NCBI RefSeq assembly: GCF_040581485.1
Contig: NC_090131.1
Coordinates: forward strand, 23,076,532 to 23,140,531
DNA length: 64,000 nt
Source: Linepithema humile
Taxonomy: Eukaryota; Arthropoda; Insecta; Hymenoptera; Formicidae
Direction of reading: 5' to 3'
Shown here: piece by piece, positions 1 to 13,000 of the stretch
How the letters are laid out: each line of letters opens with the position of its first letter
Numbering within the stretch: position 1 is the stretch's first letter
Notes under the pieces: generated by a model
Databases searched by the model: none
What the model was told of the DNA's origin: nothing
Seen by the model: only the letters and a program-made list of their open reading frames with translations
Position numbers and translations under genes: made by a program

Positions 1-68
1 CAAGAAAGGTAAGTTATCTGTTATTTAATAATAGATTGGGTAATAAGTAATTTCGGATTTTCCTTATA

Positions 69-123
<55 letters not shown>

Positions 124-176
124 TATTGTCAATATCAATATATGTGTATATCTAATATGTCCATATATCTTTTCCT

Positions 177-228
<52 letters not shown>

Positions 229-289
229 GACTAAATATATAATTGTTCGATTATATACACAAAAATCATAATACTACTTAAATGCAATC
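1..289. other. AT-rich flank with two (TA)n tracts
   Basis: No coding sequence is seen. Two long TA dinucleotide runs lie at about 75-120 and 181-222. The segment also contains the downstream flank and probable 3' UTR of the minus-strand NHP2 gene, whose stop codon is at 290-292. Confidence 0.7.
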
Positions 290-1166
290 TTACAAAGGTG
301 TGGCAAGCGTTGTAATAGTTGTTTTAATTTCATCATATAATTCTTTATAATCTGGGTGTTCTTTTATGAGGACCATAAGACTGCCTCGTTTCACACCCAA
401 TGCAGTCCCGATGTCCAATCTGGAAGGGGTGAAACAATAAGGAATACCCTTGTCCTCACATACTATTGGCAGGTGGCACATTATTTCTACAGGATTAACA
501 TCTCCCGCAAATACAACCATGCTAAAATAAGAAACATTAATAGTATTTTAATATGCTATGACATGATTCAATAGTATTTTCATATGATTCAATATCTGTC
601 CAAGACTTACCCTTTTTCTCCTTTACGTAAGTGCTTTTGTACATCTTTCAGGCCATTTCGAATATGTGTTTTATGTTTTGAAGCTGTAATAAATTGCGTA
701 ATGTATATTAATCCATACATATTAGATATATACATATATTTATATTGATAAATATACTAAATATTCTAGAAAAATCACTAGGTTGCATAAGTAATTTTGG
801 ATTCTTCAAATAAATCTGTCTAGTTTTTTGGCAGGCAATACACAGTTTTATCAACATATAAATTACATATTTATTTATTCAATGATCAAATTTTGCTGTT
901 ATAATTTTTTAAGCTGCTGCATAAAAAACAGTGATATTATCTATTAGATAATTCGAAATTACTTATTATTCAATCTAATATTATTAAGTAACAAATAATT
1001 TACCTTTCTTCATGCATTTATAAATTTTTTTCGTTAACTTTTTCGGCGCCATAGGTTTAGCAATGGCGTTTACATGCTGTAATTTTTCTTCATAACTTAT
1101 TTCCGGCACATTTATGGTCTCATCGTTTGTTGTGTTATCAATCTCCATCTGAGTCGCCACCTCCAT
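290..1166 (-). CDS. NHP2: H/ACA ribonucleoprotein complex subunit 2 (NHP2), 3 coding exons
   Basis: This is the L7Ae-family RNA-binding core protein of box H/ACA snoRNPs, which act in rRNA pseudouridylation and, in animals, telomerase RNP; it works in the nucleolus and Cajal bodies. Minus-strand exons read 1166-1004, 683-611 and 521-290 with GT donors and AG acceptors, giving 155 codons plus stop, a normal family length. Visible hallmarks are the N-terminal KLTKKIYKCMKKA helix, the RNGLKDVQKHLRKGEKG stretch, the core VVFAGDVNPVEIMCHLP, then IPYCFTPSRLDIGTALGVKRG and a C-terminal TLATPL. The splice between exons 2 and 3 makes a Gly codon (GG|C) just before Met-Val-Val. The start at 1164-1166 was chosen because it gives the usual short acidic N-terminus; an in-frame ATG four codons upstream is possible. 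It is divergent from UBOX5. Identity is from recalled family motifs and exon structure is from the sequence. Confidence 0.94.
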
Positions 1167-1728
1167 TGTCCTATACAATTTATTCTTGTTTATTTTTTTT
1201 AACTTCTTTAATCAATTCCACGTGGTAATAGCGTTACTATACAACGTGAACATTTTACTATTTAGACTACAGATTTTACTATTTACACTGCATATTTTAG
1301 AATAAACATAAAAACTAACCAGGATAAACTATATTTCCTTGTAAAATTTGCGTAGAATTAGCGTTTTACAATATGCGTATATCGAATATTATCAGATGGA
1401 CGCGTGGGTGATTCAATGACAACCACGCGGTCAGTCGGATAGAATACAACAGATCGTCTACTACACTTCACTACATAGCAAGAAGCAAGCTTCTGAAACC
1501 TGAGACATCTCTCGGCAGTGTTTATTAAACGAAACGCTTTTTTTCGCGCATGCGCTTGGAAATCGGCCTTAACCATAGACAAGTAGCCATAAAAAAAGAA
1601 AAGAGAAAAGTTTGTAACATCTTAACTGACAAGTGTATGGTAGTGTTACTAAATTTTTGTAATAATCGATATTGTGTGTAAAACATGTTTTTACATTAAC
1701 ATTTAATATTTCTAGAAATAAACAGGAA
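1167..1728. promoter_or_regulatory. Shared bidirectional promoter of NHP2 and UBOX5
   Basis: The 560 bp between the two divergent start codons contains no supported coding exon. It holds a perfect GCGCATGCGC palindrome at 1546-1555, which matches the NRF1/Ewg core consensus often found in broadly expressed insect promoters. An acceptor-like TTTCTAG just before the UBOX5 start suggests that UBOX5 has a non-coding first exon inside this interval. Confidence 0.6.
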
Positions 1729-3304
1729 ATGCTTTTGAATTTTTGTGATCCTCGTTTACGTCCAGAAATTAAATGCAGCACTATTAGCACAGAAGGATAC
1801 GAAGTGACAAACTTAATAGATAATTCTTGCAAAGGGTTTCTGGCCTACTCTTGCATCAAACCACCAATTCACATAGATATCACATTTCTATGCAACATAT
1901 GGATAAATCATATATTGATTTGGCCGTCTGTTGGATCACAAAAGTCTTCAGGGTTTCAGCTTTATTGTAAAAATACTAGTGATAAAAATACTTCATATAC
2001 ATTATTGTCCAGTGGATTTTTGAATCCCTGTGATACTGGATTACTATTTTATCCAGCTGATATTGATGCTGAAAAGATCTCTACACCAGCAAATTTCTTA
2101 AAACGATATATCAAAATCTCTATGCAACATTTAACTGCGTACGCTCAAGTTTTACGTATAACGATATGCAAAACGGAAAATTCAGTACCAGCACTAGGAA
2201 AGATTGAAGTTTGGGGTACAGTATCACCACGTTGTGGAAGAGATGTTGCAGCGAGTGCATATTCTTTGTGGGTCAAACATCAGACTGCATTAGCATTGCC
2301 AGTTGTTGAACATAAAACTGATATTACTTCTGCAAATGTCACAAGTAACAGGTATATATAATTATATGTAATTTCTTGTATAAATATATATTTACTTTCT
2401 TAATTAATAAAAATATTTTGTACATGTATGCAGACAAGAGGACCAAGCAATCTTTGAAGTTCCTGAAAGTTTCTTGGATGCTATTACATGGGAATTGATG
2501 ACTCAACCAATTACATTGCCTAGTGGCAAAGTGATAGACCAAACTACATTGGAGAAACATGGGCAGAATGAAGCAATTTGGGGTAGACCATTATCAGATC
2601 CATTCACTTGCATTCCATTTAATGAGCATCGTAAACCAGTCATGGCAACTGCATTAAAATCACGGATTGACAAATTTTTATTGGACAATAGTAATATGAA
2701 TGAGATAAAAAGTATACCGAGAGTCTTGGGCCGTGATTCAAGTTCAGCTTTGGCAGGAGACAGAAGAATAATGGAAGTATCAAAGTCTATGTTAAGTAAT
2801 AACTCATTAAAGAGAACTGTGGAAGATACTCAATTGAATACATGCAAACAAGCGATAGATAATGATTCACAAGGAGCAAAGAAATTTTGTCATCAACTGC
2901 CAGCAGTTGTCACATGTCGTAAACAATCTACTGCCAATGCTAGTAAAAGATCGAAACAGATCGTAAAGAATCTAAATTTCTCCAAGTCAGTGCATAATAA
3001 TTCTCATAGTAATAAAAATGATAAATCAGAAGTGCTGGTGGCCGATAATTTTGATAATTCTTTGGATAACGATGTCAGAACCCTATTATCGAACATGAAA
3101 CGTTTCAACACGCCTGAAAAAGTAGAATTGCATGTATCTAGCAGCTGTAAATGTTGTAATAATAGTATTTTTTATAGACTTCCGTGCAATCATGTAATAT
3201 GTAGAAAAGTGTTATTATCTATTGAAAATCAATGTAAATCTTGTGGGCTTTCATACAAATCGAGTGACGTTGAACGAATTCATGATAGTATTTCAAACAG
3301 ATAG
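1729..3304 (+). CDS. UBOX5: RING finger protein 37 / U-box domain-containing protein 5, 2 coding exons
   Basis: This is a U-box E3 ubiquitin ligase, nuclear in vertebrates. Coding exons are 1729-2351 and 2434-3304, joined through an AG|A codon, giving 497 aa, close to the family norm. Residues 1-205 form the RNF37-type N-terminal beta domain (starts MLLNFCDPRLRPEIKC; later VLRITI and GKIEVWG). The U-box follows at about residues 220-285, with PESFLDAITWELMTQPITLP, GKVIDQTTLEKH, GRPLSDPFTC and P-V-M-A-T-A-L-K-S-R-I. A low-complexity Ser/Asn/Lys linker leads to a C-terminal RING-like segment (CKCC, LPCNHVICRKV, CKSCG). The sixth zinc ligand there appears replaced by Val (CRKV instead of C-x2-C), so that RING is degenerate. 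The start was set at the Met after an acceptor-like TTTCTAG; the open frame extends upstream but the extra residues do not resemble the family. The neighbour downstream is the convergent VPS13B. Confidence 0.91.
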
Positions 3305-4086
3305 CAGTAAAATTATGAAATATTTTACACATATAAATAAGAATAATTCAGTTTTTTTATTTAATTCAATTCTTACTTGTCAAATTTCTTATCGACAAAA
3401 AATATATTGTATTTAGTGTATTGTAATATACTAAATCAGAATAATATATATATATTTATAACAATTCCAATGATGATAGACTTGCTTACAATGTTTTGGC
3501 ACATACAACACAACTTACACTTACGGAAAGTTGACAATTATATGTGTAAATAATGTTTATAAAAATTTCTTTCTATTTCTCATATATATATATATACGAC
3601 ATTATATTATTTTTCATAAATAAAATTTATGTACGTCTTGTAATTTGTACGCTTGCGTAAGAATTAATAAGCCGCATTACATAAAATACTTTATATTATA
3701 TAAATTACATGACTTAATTAGTTTTTATATGACGGATTTATGATAAATTTATATATTATAGATTCGTAAGATGTTTCTTACATAGAACAAAAGCGTCAAT
3801 TGTGCAACATGTGACTCGATAAAAATAGAAGTGGGCATTCAAAGATTTTAGTATATATTAATTATTCTTGTGGGGGAGGATTATTTTTTGGAATTTTTTA
3901 AATGTATGTCATAATACTGCTTGTGCACATACACAACTTTACAAGCTCGAAATACATAAAACTCCCACAAAAAGTACCAATATATCAATATCCAGAAAAC
4001 ACATTGATTTCGGTTGCGTTTGATTCAATTTTGAAATATTTTTTTCAGTCAGAACACTTTTAATTACAATCAGTCAGAAATATCTA
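3305..4086. other. Convergent 3' flanks of UBOX5 and VPS13B
   Basis: AT-rich, no coding potential. It should contain both 3' UTRs; an AATAAA occurs near 3620 on the plus strand. Nothing else is evident. Confidence 0.6.
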
Positions 4087-7000
4087 TTACAAAACTGCAA
4101 AACCGGAACCCTGATTTTGTCGTTTGGCGATGTTGAATAGCGAAAGTAAGTAATTACGGGTATCCGGGCAAACGTAAAATGTAAGCGTGTGTTCTGGATG
4201 TGGGGATGCTGTCTCGAAGGTATCAGACTGTCTGTCGCTGTTCGTCGACACACTAGCTAAGCCAGTGCTGCTTGTCCGCACATACTCTTCAACTCGTGCT
4301 CTCATTTCTTGGTTCATCTGAAAGAGAAACAGTTTATATGTTAAATTTGTGATTTATATTTCACTATATTATATATTTGTAAATTTATTATTTTACCTCA
4401 TGTTCAACTGGTGATAACGGTCTGCTGGATTGTATCGCGGCTGGCGGACAATACAAGCACAGCATCGTCGATTCCGTAATATGATCGACGCTTGTCAGTT
4501 CTTTCAGCGAAAATATCCGTTCTACACTGTCCTCTGCCATGTTAACGAGCAACAAAGCTTGTCGCGTTAGGACAAGTGTTACCGCGCGATTACTGCCCTG
4601 ATGAATGACGTAGTCCGCGCTGGTTACATGAAGAATACTGTCGTGACTGTGATCGAGTAGAGGTAACAAACGCCAAGTGTATCGCACGGATGTGCTATTA
4701 TTGCCACTAGTATATTGCACAATTGGCCTCTGACGTGGCTGTGAAAATATATAAAAATTAGCTTCTAATGCAATGGTCGAACACAAAATTGTACGAATTG
4801 AAAAACAATTGCTTGAATTTACTGCAGGTAACGAGTTCCATCCAGCTCCCTGTAGCAGCCCTTGACCAGTAAGAGCGACTAGCTCCGCAGCACCGCTCAG
4901 TGGTTTCGTAACGACGCCGACTAAACCGAGTCCGACTCCGGTGACCAAACTCTTGGTCGTCGCTTCACCCGACCACACTTGTTGCAGAGGATGATGCGCC
5001 AGGCCAGCCACAGCCGCTAATAAACAATTGAAAATTACATTTCACATAGACGAGGAGAGCGATATTTCTCATAATTAGAGATAATTACCAAGTAGACTCA
5101 TTCCAAGACCAGTCAAGCCTTGATAGAGCCCTTGCGCCATGCCTTGAGGACGCATTCTACGCGACTCTTCTTGTCGCTGCAGATGTTCCTCGTCCAACGT
5201 TAAGCGATCCAAATTTCGCGCGACGCTGGACGCCAGTTTCGTTACGGAATTTACTGTACCTGGATACCATTGAGAGTCAAGACAATAATCTATCTTCAGG
5301 CACACAGAATTATGAGGGAGATATTAATTTCTATACCCGCTGTGACATGTTTCATCAAACTGGCTGATCCATGCGTAATTCCAACGATGAAACCCCACGG
5401 GCCTTGCAGCAAACCTTGAAATGGCAGCGAAACGAAATCTCGGAGGCCAGATCCAAGCGCTTGCGCTAAACCTCCTGGCGATCCAAGTATTTCTAGTGAT
5501 CCAACCACCCAGCCTGTGGCGCGTGAAACAAGCACAAAATTTCGTTATTCGCTTCTATATTAAGTAAATATTGGTATATCGATGTATAGCCAACCTGCTC
5601 CAAATATAGCGCCTGACAGATAATGCATGGTGAGCGCATTGCCAAGTCGGTAAGGAGTGGTCAATAAGTTTTTCCTCTCAAAGGTGCCGAAATACAACGG
5701 AGAATGGTCCAAAGCGACGTAGAGCCGCACAGAGGTGTGAACGCTCAACAAAATAGATAGCGGTTCTATCACGAAATTTTGCAATCGCAACGGCTGACTT
5801 AAGATTCTCGAATCGATCATAATGTAATCCGGTATGCAGACTGCATTCGACACAGCCACCGTTTGCATCTTTTTGGGATTGTCGCCCAGCACCAAACGCG
5901 GTGATATCATTGAAGTTGCGTAATCCAGCAACTGCGTTATATACGTGTCCTCGATGTACGCGCTAATGGGCGCAATTTTCATGCGATATTCCTTCGATAC
6001 TGCGAAGAAAGAAAATTTAATTCATGGATTATGTAACACACTTATTTGCTTGAAACGTTATTATACAGATATTTATTTTCTTTTATCGTCAGAGAGATAT
6101 ATATTTCATATATAAAATACATACTTATCATACTTCCGTTTATTTCCCAGACATATTCGATGGCTATCAAGGAATCTTGTTTAATCTTTTCCATATTTGC
6201 CATTAAACAGTTATTGCTGTAAAACACCACTTCTCGGTTTGGCAAGGGGTTTTGACTGATCAACACTACGGGAAAGTCGAAACCTCCCTGATCGAACAAT
6301 TGATTATCTAATTGCAAGTCCCCTATGTAGCAACACATATTGATGAATCTGGCTCTTGAATTAACGGTAACGACCAAGTCCGCCATAGACAGGCTCGCGA
6401 CTTCGATTCTTTGCGCATTTTCATTGACATCCTGAAGAATAAGAATAGTGCACGCGCGCAGATAAACCATTACAGAGCCTTCTTTGGGATTAGACGAATT
6501 AGCTTCGTTAGCAGATTTCAATCGATCCTCGTCAGCGCAAGCTTTTGCGTCCATCATTTTCGACATTAATGGTTTTGAATTCGATGACGAGGCAACCACC
6601 GATTCCGTCGGCAAAAGATCGTCTTGCGCTGAGAAGAAGCTGGTTAGCGATGTGGAGCTGCTCGAACTTTGTACATATGATAACAGTTTGTCGTCCTCCG
6701 GTCTTCTTGATGTAGAAAGATTGCCGTATGTCGCGTCGTCTTGCACCGCATTTTTCTTTCGCAGCAATCTGCTTCTAATATCCTGAGCGGATATTTCAAT
6801 TTGAGAGATGGGCACGATGCTGATGTGAGTGGTGTAACAGCGACTCTGCATGATAAGCTTCACATCGCCGTACGAGGGCAGACGCAGATACTGATCGATC
6901 GGCGTGGACGACAACGCGGACAGATTTACGCCTCTCGACCATTTTAAATTCGTTCTTTTTTCCACCTGATCGTTCGGCACGGTGGAGAACAATAGGATAT

Positions 7001-10000
7001 TCGACGCGCTTGGAACGGCAGTGTCGGGTAGTCTGTTGCTGACGCAGGGAAGAGAATAATGGAACGTCGCTCCACTGTCGACCTCGCACACCCACGTGAA
7101 GTGAGCGGTGTCCGGTAAAATTTCGCCGCCGTTTTCGTCGGCTTGTCCCAGTAGGATCTTGAAGCCGCAGGCGTTCTCGATTAACAATTGCGGATGATCA
7201 TCGTTGTGTATCGCGATGAACGTGGTGCCTTTCTCCTCTTGCGTTGTCACGATGACGGGCATGGAGGAAGAGCCGTTCGGAATCGCGACTGACATGCGGC
7301 TCATAGCTTGGTCCACTCTGATCGGACAGGACCACTTGTGCCCGAGGCTGAGAGATACGTACAGCACGAGCGGCTCAACGTTGCTGTCTGTGTACAACGT
7401 GTACCACTGCACGATCGGCGTGCCTTGCTTCTGGTCTTCGGATGGTAAGATGTTCAGGCTGCAGGGTGTGAGATCGTGTGGCAGCCGCAGGTCCTTCGTC
7501 GCCTCGTGCACCGCCAGTGTGGCCACGCACAACTCCTGAGACGTCAGATTGACGATCACGTAGCTGCTCGTGATCCGAACCAGACGCATGTCTTCGTGCA
7601 TGGAGGAACCGATGCTCAGGATGGACGCGCTGGTGCCGCAATCCACGAACGTCTTGATGTTCCCTTCCACCGGTATGTGGCCGTAGATTTGACACATGTA
7701 GAGGCTCTGCCCCCGCTCGGGTCGCGCCAACTGCAGCATTCGCGACATGTAGTAAGTATCGCCGATTCCGACGCCGATGTGGAAGGCGCCCTCCAGCTTG
7801 GGCGGCGTGGCTATGCCGTAGTGAGGGACTTGGCAGAGCTCTATATTTTCTGACACCAACGAGATGTGACATCCCAGCGAGTTCATCACGAAGCACCAAG
7901 GCTGCAGCTCCAGCATCAAAGTGCTGGAGACCAGTCCGGCGTCCTGATATTTTACTTGTACATGCGTCTGCGGCTGCTCCGCGGATATCCATTCCTCCGT
8001 GTCGTCTCCCTGGAAGGGCCACTTCACCTCGTCCTTTCGATCCTTGAGATCTCGCAGAATCTTGTCGATGTCCTCAACCACGGGCCGTCTGAAAAACTTT
8101 CGCTGATCGACGGAGCTGTACGAAAGCGGCACGTAAGGATCCGACGCGGAGCCGCTGGACCTCAGTTGAAACGTCAGCTGGTGAAAATGCTCGAATGTAC
8201 CGGGACAGTATAATTGTTGGCATTCACCGCGACCGTTCACCGTGGTGGTCGATGACGTCTTCAGGGACGGCGTTTCTATCTGAACTCTCGCCGGCGCCGG
8301 TAAGTGCGATCTGATCATATAAAGAGGACTGAGTACGGCGAGGACTTTCATCTTATCTTGTATCATCTGCGTTACTATTCGCACCCAGATACTCAGGAAT
8401 TGGCCGCGTTCTTGCAGGGGCACTTTTACGAGCCACGGCTGGCCCCACTTCACGTTAGGCTGCAGAGGAATGTCCCCGGTCCACGATAAATGCGTCAAGT
8501 TCGTGAAGCGCAGCCGCATAGCTATCTTCTTGTTACTTTCAAGCATAATGGATGATGGAAAACTCTTGCCGGGAATGGGATACACTTCCTTCGAGACCGT
8601 CACTTTCGAGCCGACCTCTGTCTCATATTTTACTAATCTCATTTCGAAATTGTCGGTTAGTTGGTTGGAAATCACGAGTTGGCCCGAAAAAGTCACGAGT
8701 TTTTGCGTGGCGGAAAGTGACGTAACGTTGACGAAAACTGCTGCGCCGATCACCGAATTGGTGAACTCGATCACTTGAATGCCATCCTTGTTAACGGGAA
8801 AGGGCCGACTCCATAGCCAGCCGTTCTCCTCAATCGATATCCGTATCATTTGATTACCAATTTGCCGCCACGAGTAAAAGTTACACTGTCTGCTCTCGAG
8901 AAGTATGCTGTCTCCAGTGCCGCTCTGGCCAAAACGAATGGAAACATTGCTATCGTTGGCGATTACGTAGCGCGTCAGAACTATTACGTTTTTCTCCTCT
9001 TCGTCGAAAGACGCCAGCCACAAACGAGCGGAAACTGCGAGGGTGTGAGTTATCGCTGGTCCCAACTTCAGCGTAAACGGGTTGCATGTCAACGACGCGT
9101 CCACCTTGTTCGATAACGACAGCTGGAATCTCCCTTCCAGAGAATCTAACACCTCCTGCATGGTTAGATGGCTGTAATCTAATACGTGGACGCTCAAAGT
9201 TCCGCCGACGTCAAGCAGCATGGAATCGTCCATCCATTTGTTAAGCACCAAAATAGCCCCCTTTTGTTCCACGGACATGAAACACTGTATTTCGGGAATT
9301 CTTCCGTTCAAGGTGTATCTGTCCAGCGGCGGCGGCAAGTTGTTATACACAGTCGTATCGATGTGATTGTACAGAGACACGTGAAGCACGCCGATATTTA
9401 AGGCAATCTGTACGTTCGGTATTATCAAGAGATTGAAGTAGGAATCGATGCGCAAACAGGCTGCGAGGGCACGAGCGGAAACGATGCTTTTCGTAAGCGG
9501 TCGTTTGTTGTGGGATAAAATAATCACACGCCATACGCAAGCCACTGCTCGCGCCGGTGCCTTGTCCGGTAGATCCAATCGATAGGAATCCGTTTCCGAT
9601 AAGTAAAAATCTGCGTAACGCTGATACGACATGTGACTGTCGCTCCAATACTCAAGAACGCAGGGTACTTTGTCGATATAATTTCCATCGGTATCCATCG
9701 TCTGCAACATTCAGAGATTAAGAATACTATTTTCTCAGTAGCTTGGAAGCAGAACGAGAAAAATTAAAATCTTTCTTTTCAAGTTTCATTAATTCCAAAT
9801 ATTGATTCTGTTTCAAGGAGCTCTAACTTACTTCAAATGGGACAGGAGATATGTGTATCCTTGTTAACATTCGCGGTTGCGGATATCTCCAAGCCATCGC
9901 TTGCTGGGGATGAGCAAAAAATACTACCTGTAAGAAAAAATGTATTTAGCTTTTATTTTTATTATAATTGTCACTATAAGCGTACTAAAATTGTACTGAC

Positions 10001-13000
10001 TTGATACGGAAAAGGTAATTCATCCGCAGTGCCGTCGACAAACTGGAACGCGCCTGCTTTCAAATCGTCCTTGTAATGCTGTTCAGTCGACAATACAATT
10101 TGCTTCTCATTTTTACTTTTGTTCGTAGAAAAGGAAGCTAACTCGTTGACAAGCAACTGACAATCTTGCATAACCATTTTTATAATTTTTATCTGATCCG
10201 GTCCGAAGTCAAGATACAAACTTTCGCTGTCTGCCTGTATTTGTATTTGCGGAATGATTTCGCTGCAGTACGAAGACTCCCAGAGCAAGCAAGTTGTTAT
10301 GTTGCAACACCATGGATTTAATAACACTTTGATATTTCCATTTAAGATCGCAGATATAATGAAAGAATCTATGGATAGATTTGAATATATTCTGTCTGGT
10401 CTCAGCAGCGTCGACAGATTTCCATTTAACGATGCCAAACTGGTAATAATTTCTGCGCCAGAGTCAGTCTTTAAGGATATTACGATTTGCTTTGTACTTA
10501 TATGTAGATCAGGTACATTGAATTTTCTGGATTTTGCCGATGTTGTTACATTTTGACAATCAACAGGCGCAGTTTCTTTTTCTTCTACAGGCACTTGCGT
10601 AACATCATTATCGAGAAAACACGATAATATCTAAAACATGGAAAAAATTGTTGAAAATGCACGCAAATATTTTACACACTTTGTGGATTACCTTGTTCTG
10701 TATATTGTAAAGTTGATTAAACCGAGACAAAGAAAGATGCACTTTCGTCGGTCGTCCCATTTCAATGAAAAATTGGCGGTTTCTACCCAGAATTGTTTCA
10801 GATTTCACTGTCGCAAAAGAAGGTGGAATACCCGTGTCTGGATGCGGATCACCGTGCTTTGTTTCTATCATATAAATTTTGAAATCCCTCTCAGTCGGTA
10901 TCGTATTCAGATTTTGCGTATCGCCAAACGCTATCGTTATATCGAAACAAGATATCTACAAATTATACAATTATTAAATTAGTTGCAAGTTTATATTTAA
11001 ATATTACATAACATATTAATTTTCTGCACAAAAATGCTAATCTATACTTGTATTTTTTTAGATAAATGTTGCTGGGAGAAATAAATATTCGGTTGATTGA
11101 TCATCAGATAAAGTAATGGTTGTTTTACATTATTATTATCATCTTCGTTGTCAACTTTATAAACATCCTGAAAATAATTAATATTTTTTAACGATAATGT
11201 GATTGAGCAGTAATACTATTAACTTTTGTAATTATTTTTTATTACCTCGTCTTCTGAATCAAGAAATATATTTTGGACTTCATAAAGGATGAATGTTATC
11301 TTTCCACAATTTACTAAAAATTCGAAGGGTGGAAGTATCATAGTTTCAGCAACTGTCGATCTCCCCTGATACAAGAAAATTATTAATTTTATAGTAAATC
11401 GTAAAACAAATTATGAAATGTGACTTCCGTAAATTGAAAACTTACAATCACTGTCGAATGCATGCTAGACATTTCAAAATCAACGCCACTGTCTTTTGCA
11501 AAATCTAGGTCAGAATCATCTGACGTTTGTTTCAACCAACTCATTGGTTTGAGAGTTTGAGATCCCGAAGGAAATCTTTGAACTGCATTATTGAAGTTAC
11601 TTTTATTCTCCATTTTCTCGAAACTCCCAGATAATAATGTTATAAATTCATTATTAAGCGTTGATATCAATTTAATTTGGTCTAAATTTATTGTCAATTC
11701 TATATCTGTAACGCAATTCACTTCCACGGCGCTCCCACAGACTATCGTGTCTGCTTTAAATGTGATAGCTGGTGCAATAATTAAGCAGAGATCAAATCTG
11801 GAATTTTATATTAAAATATTAGAACGCTGCACACCGATATTGTACGAATATGTTAATTACGTACTTTGTTAATACAGAAGATGTAGAGAAGTATGGATCC
11901 AGACTACTACCATTCCCGAGCTTATTCCATTCCAGTGCGGGATTTTCATTCATTGTATACAAATACGATTGAGACATTCTCTGCGACAGTTAAATAATAA
12001 TTAACACCACATATACGATATAAAGACATGCAAAAATATATAAAATTTTTTTGAGATTTCCAGAAAATAATATATTTTTTACAAACCTTATTAATGCTTA
12101 GCTGATAATTCTTCCATGTAGTAGTGTACGCGCACACTCCTTTGATGCAAATTTGATACTGGCGATCTTCCACAGCCGAACCTGGTACATTTAATATATT
12201 TGCTTGAGCAGCCAGTTGATATATGTCAGTTCGCAATGGGGTTCTGCAAATCGGATTTTCCGCATCCGGTGTGATCCGAATGCCGTCCAACTGCAATATA
12301 AAAAAAAATAACTTTAAATATTACATCATCAAGAAACAAAATTATTACAAAAATTATCCGAAAGTATGTTACAACCTGAAGCATCAGTAAATCATGTTGC
12401 AATTTCTTTGTATTAGTCAAAGCTGGCATCATAAGTCGAAATCCTTTGAATTCCAAATGTATCAATGGTAATGATTCATTATTCAAGTTTGTTATTCCAG
12501 TTAATGGTGTCGCCATACTTTTACTGCGATTGATTTCCGCACTTTTCTCAACAGACGAACTGAGGCATGCAAAAGGCTTTATCAATTGGGTATACTTGGT
12601 GATTACACTAAGCGGCAAGATTACATCGACCATTTGCATTTTAATAAGTATTTCGGAAATGTAGCCATTCGTGGTTAATGTTGAGTCCGTCAGCAGCTCT
12701 TTCTAAATATTCAAATATAGAAGAAGTATTTTTAACCTATATATAAACAATTTTTTTAAGCAAGATATTGAATAATTAAATAACATCCTACTTTTTGAGA
12801 CTTGTAACGTTTCTGAGTACCCCAACGTGTGTAGACATTTCCTGACTTCGCACGCGTAAGTGTAAAACTTATGAAACCAGAATCATCACCTTTTTCTAAA
12901 TTATCTTCCCTTCCGCAAAGCACTAGCCCCGCATATTCGCCAACATCCCAAGTTAATGCATGTGGACTTCTATTAAGTGACAAAATACATGTAAAAATTA

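Noticed and set aside
1..13. CAAGAAAG|GTAAGT looks like an exon end with splice donor on the plus strand at the window edge
   Set aside because: Only nine bases precede it, so no exon can be supported.
6484..9648. Numerous open frames of 60-215 codons on both strands within the long VPS13B exon
   Set aside because: They are shadows of the GC-rich coding exon: Arg/His-rich composition, no family resemblance, and the true frame is conserved.
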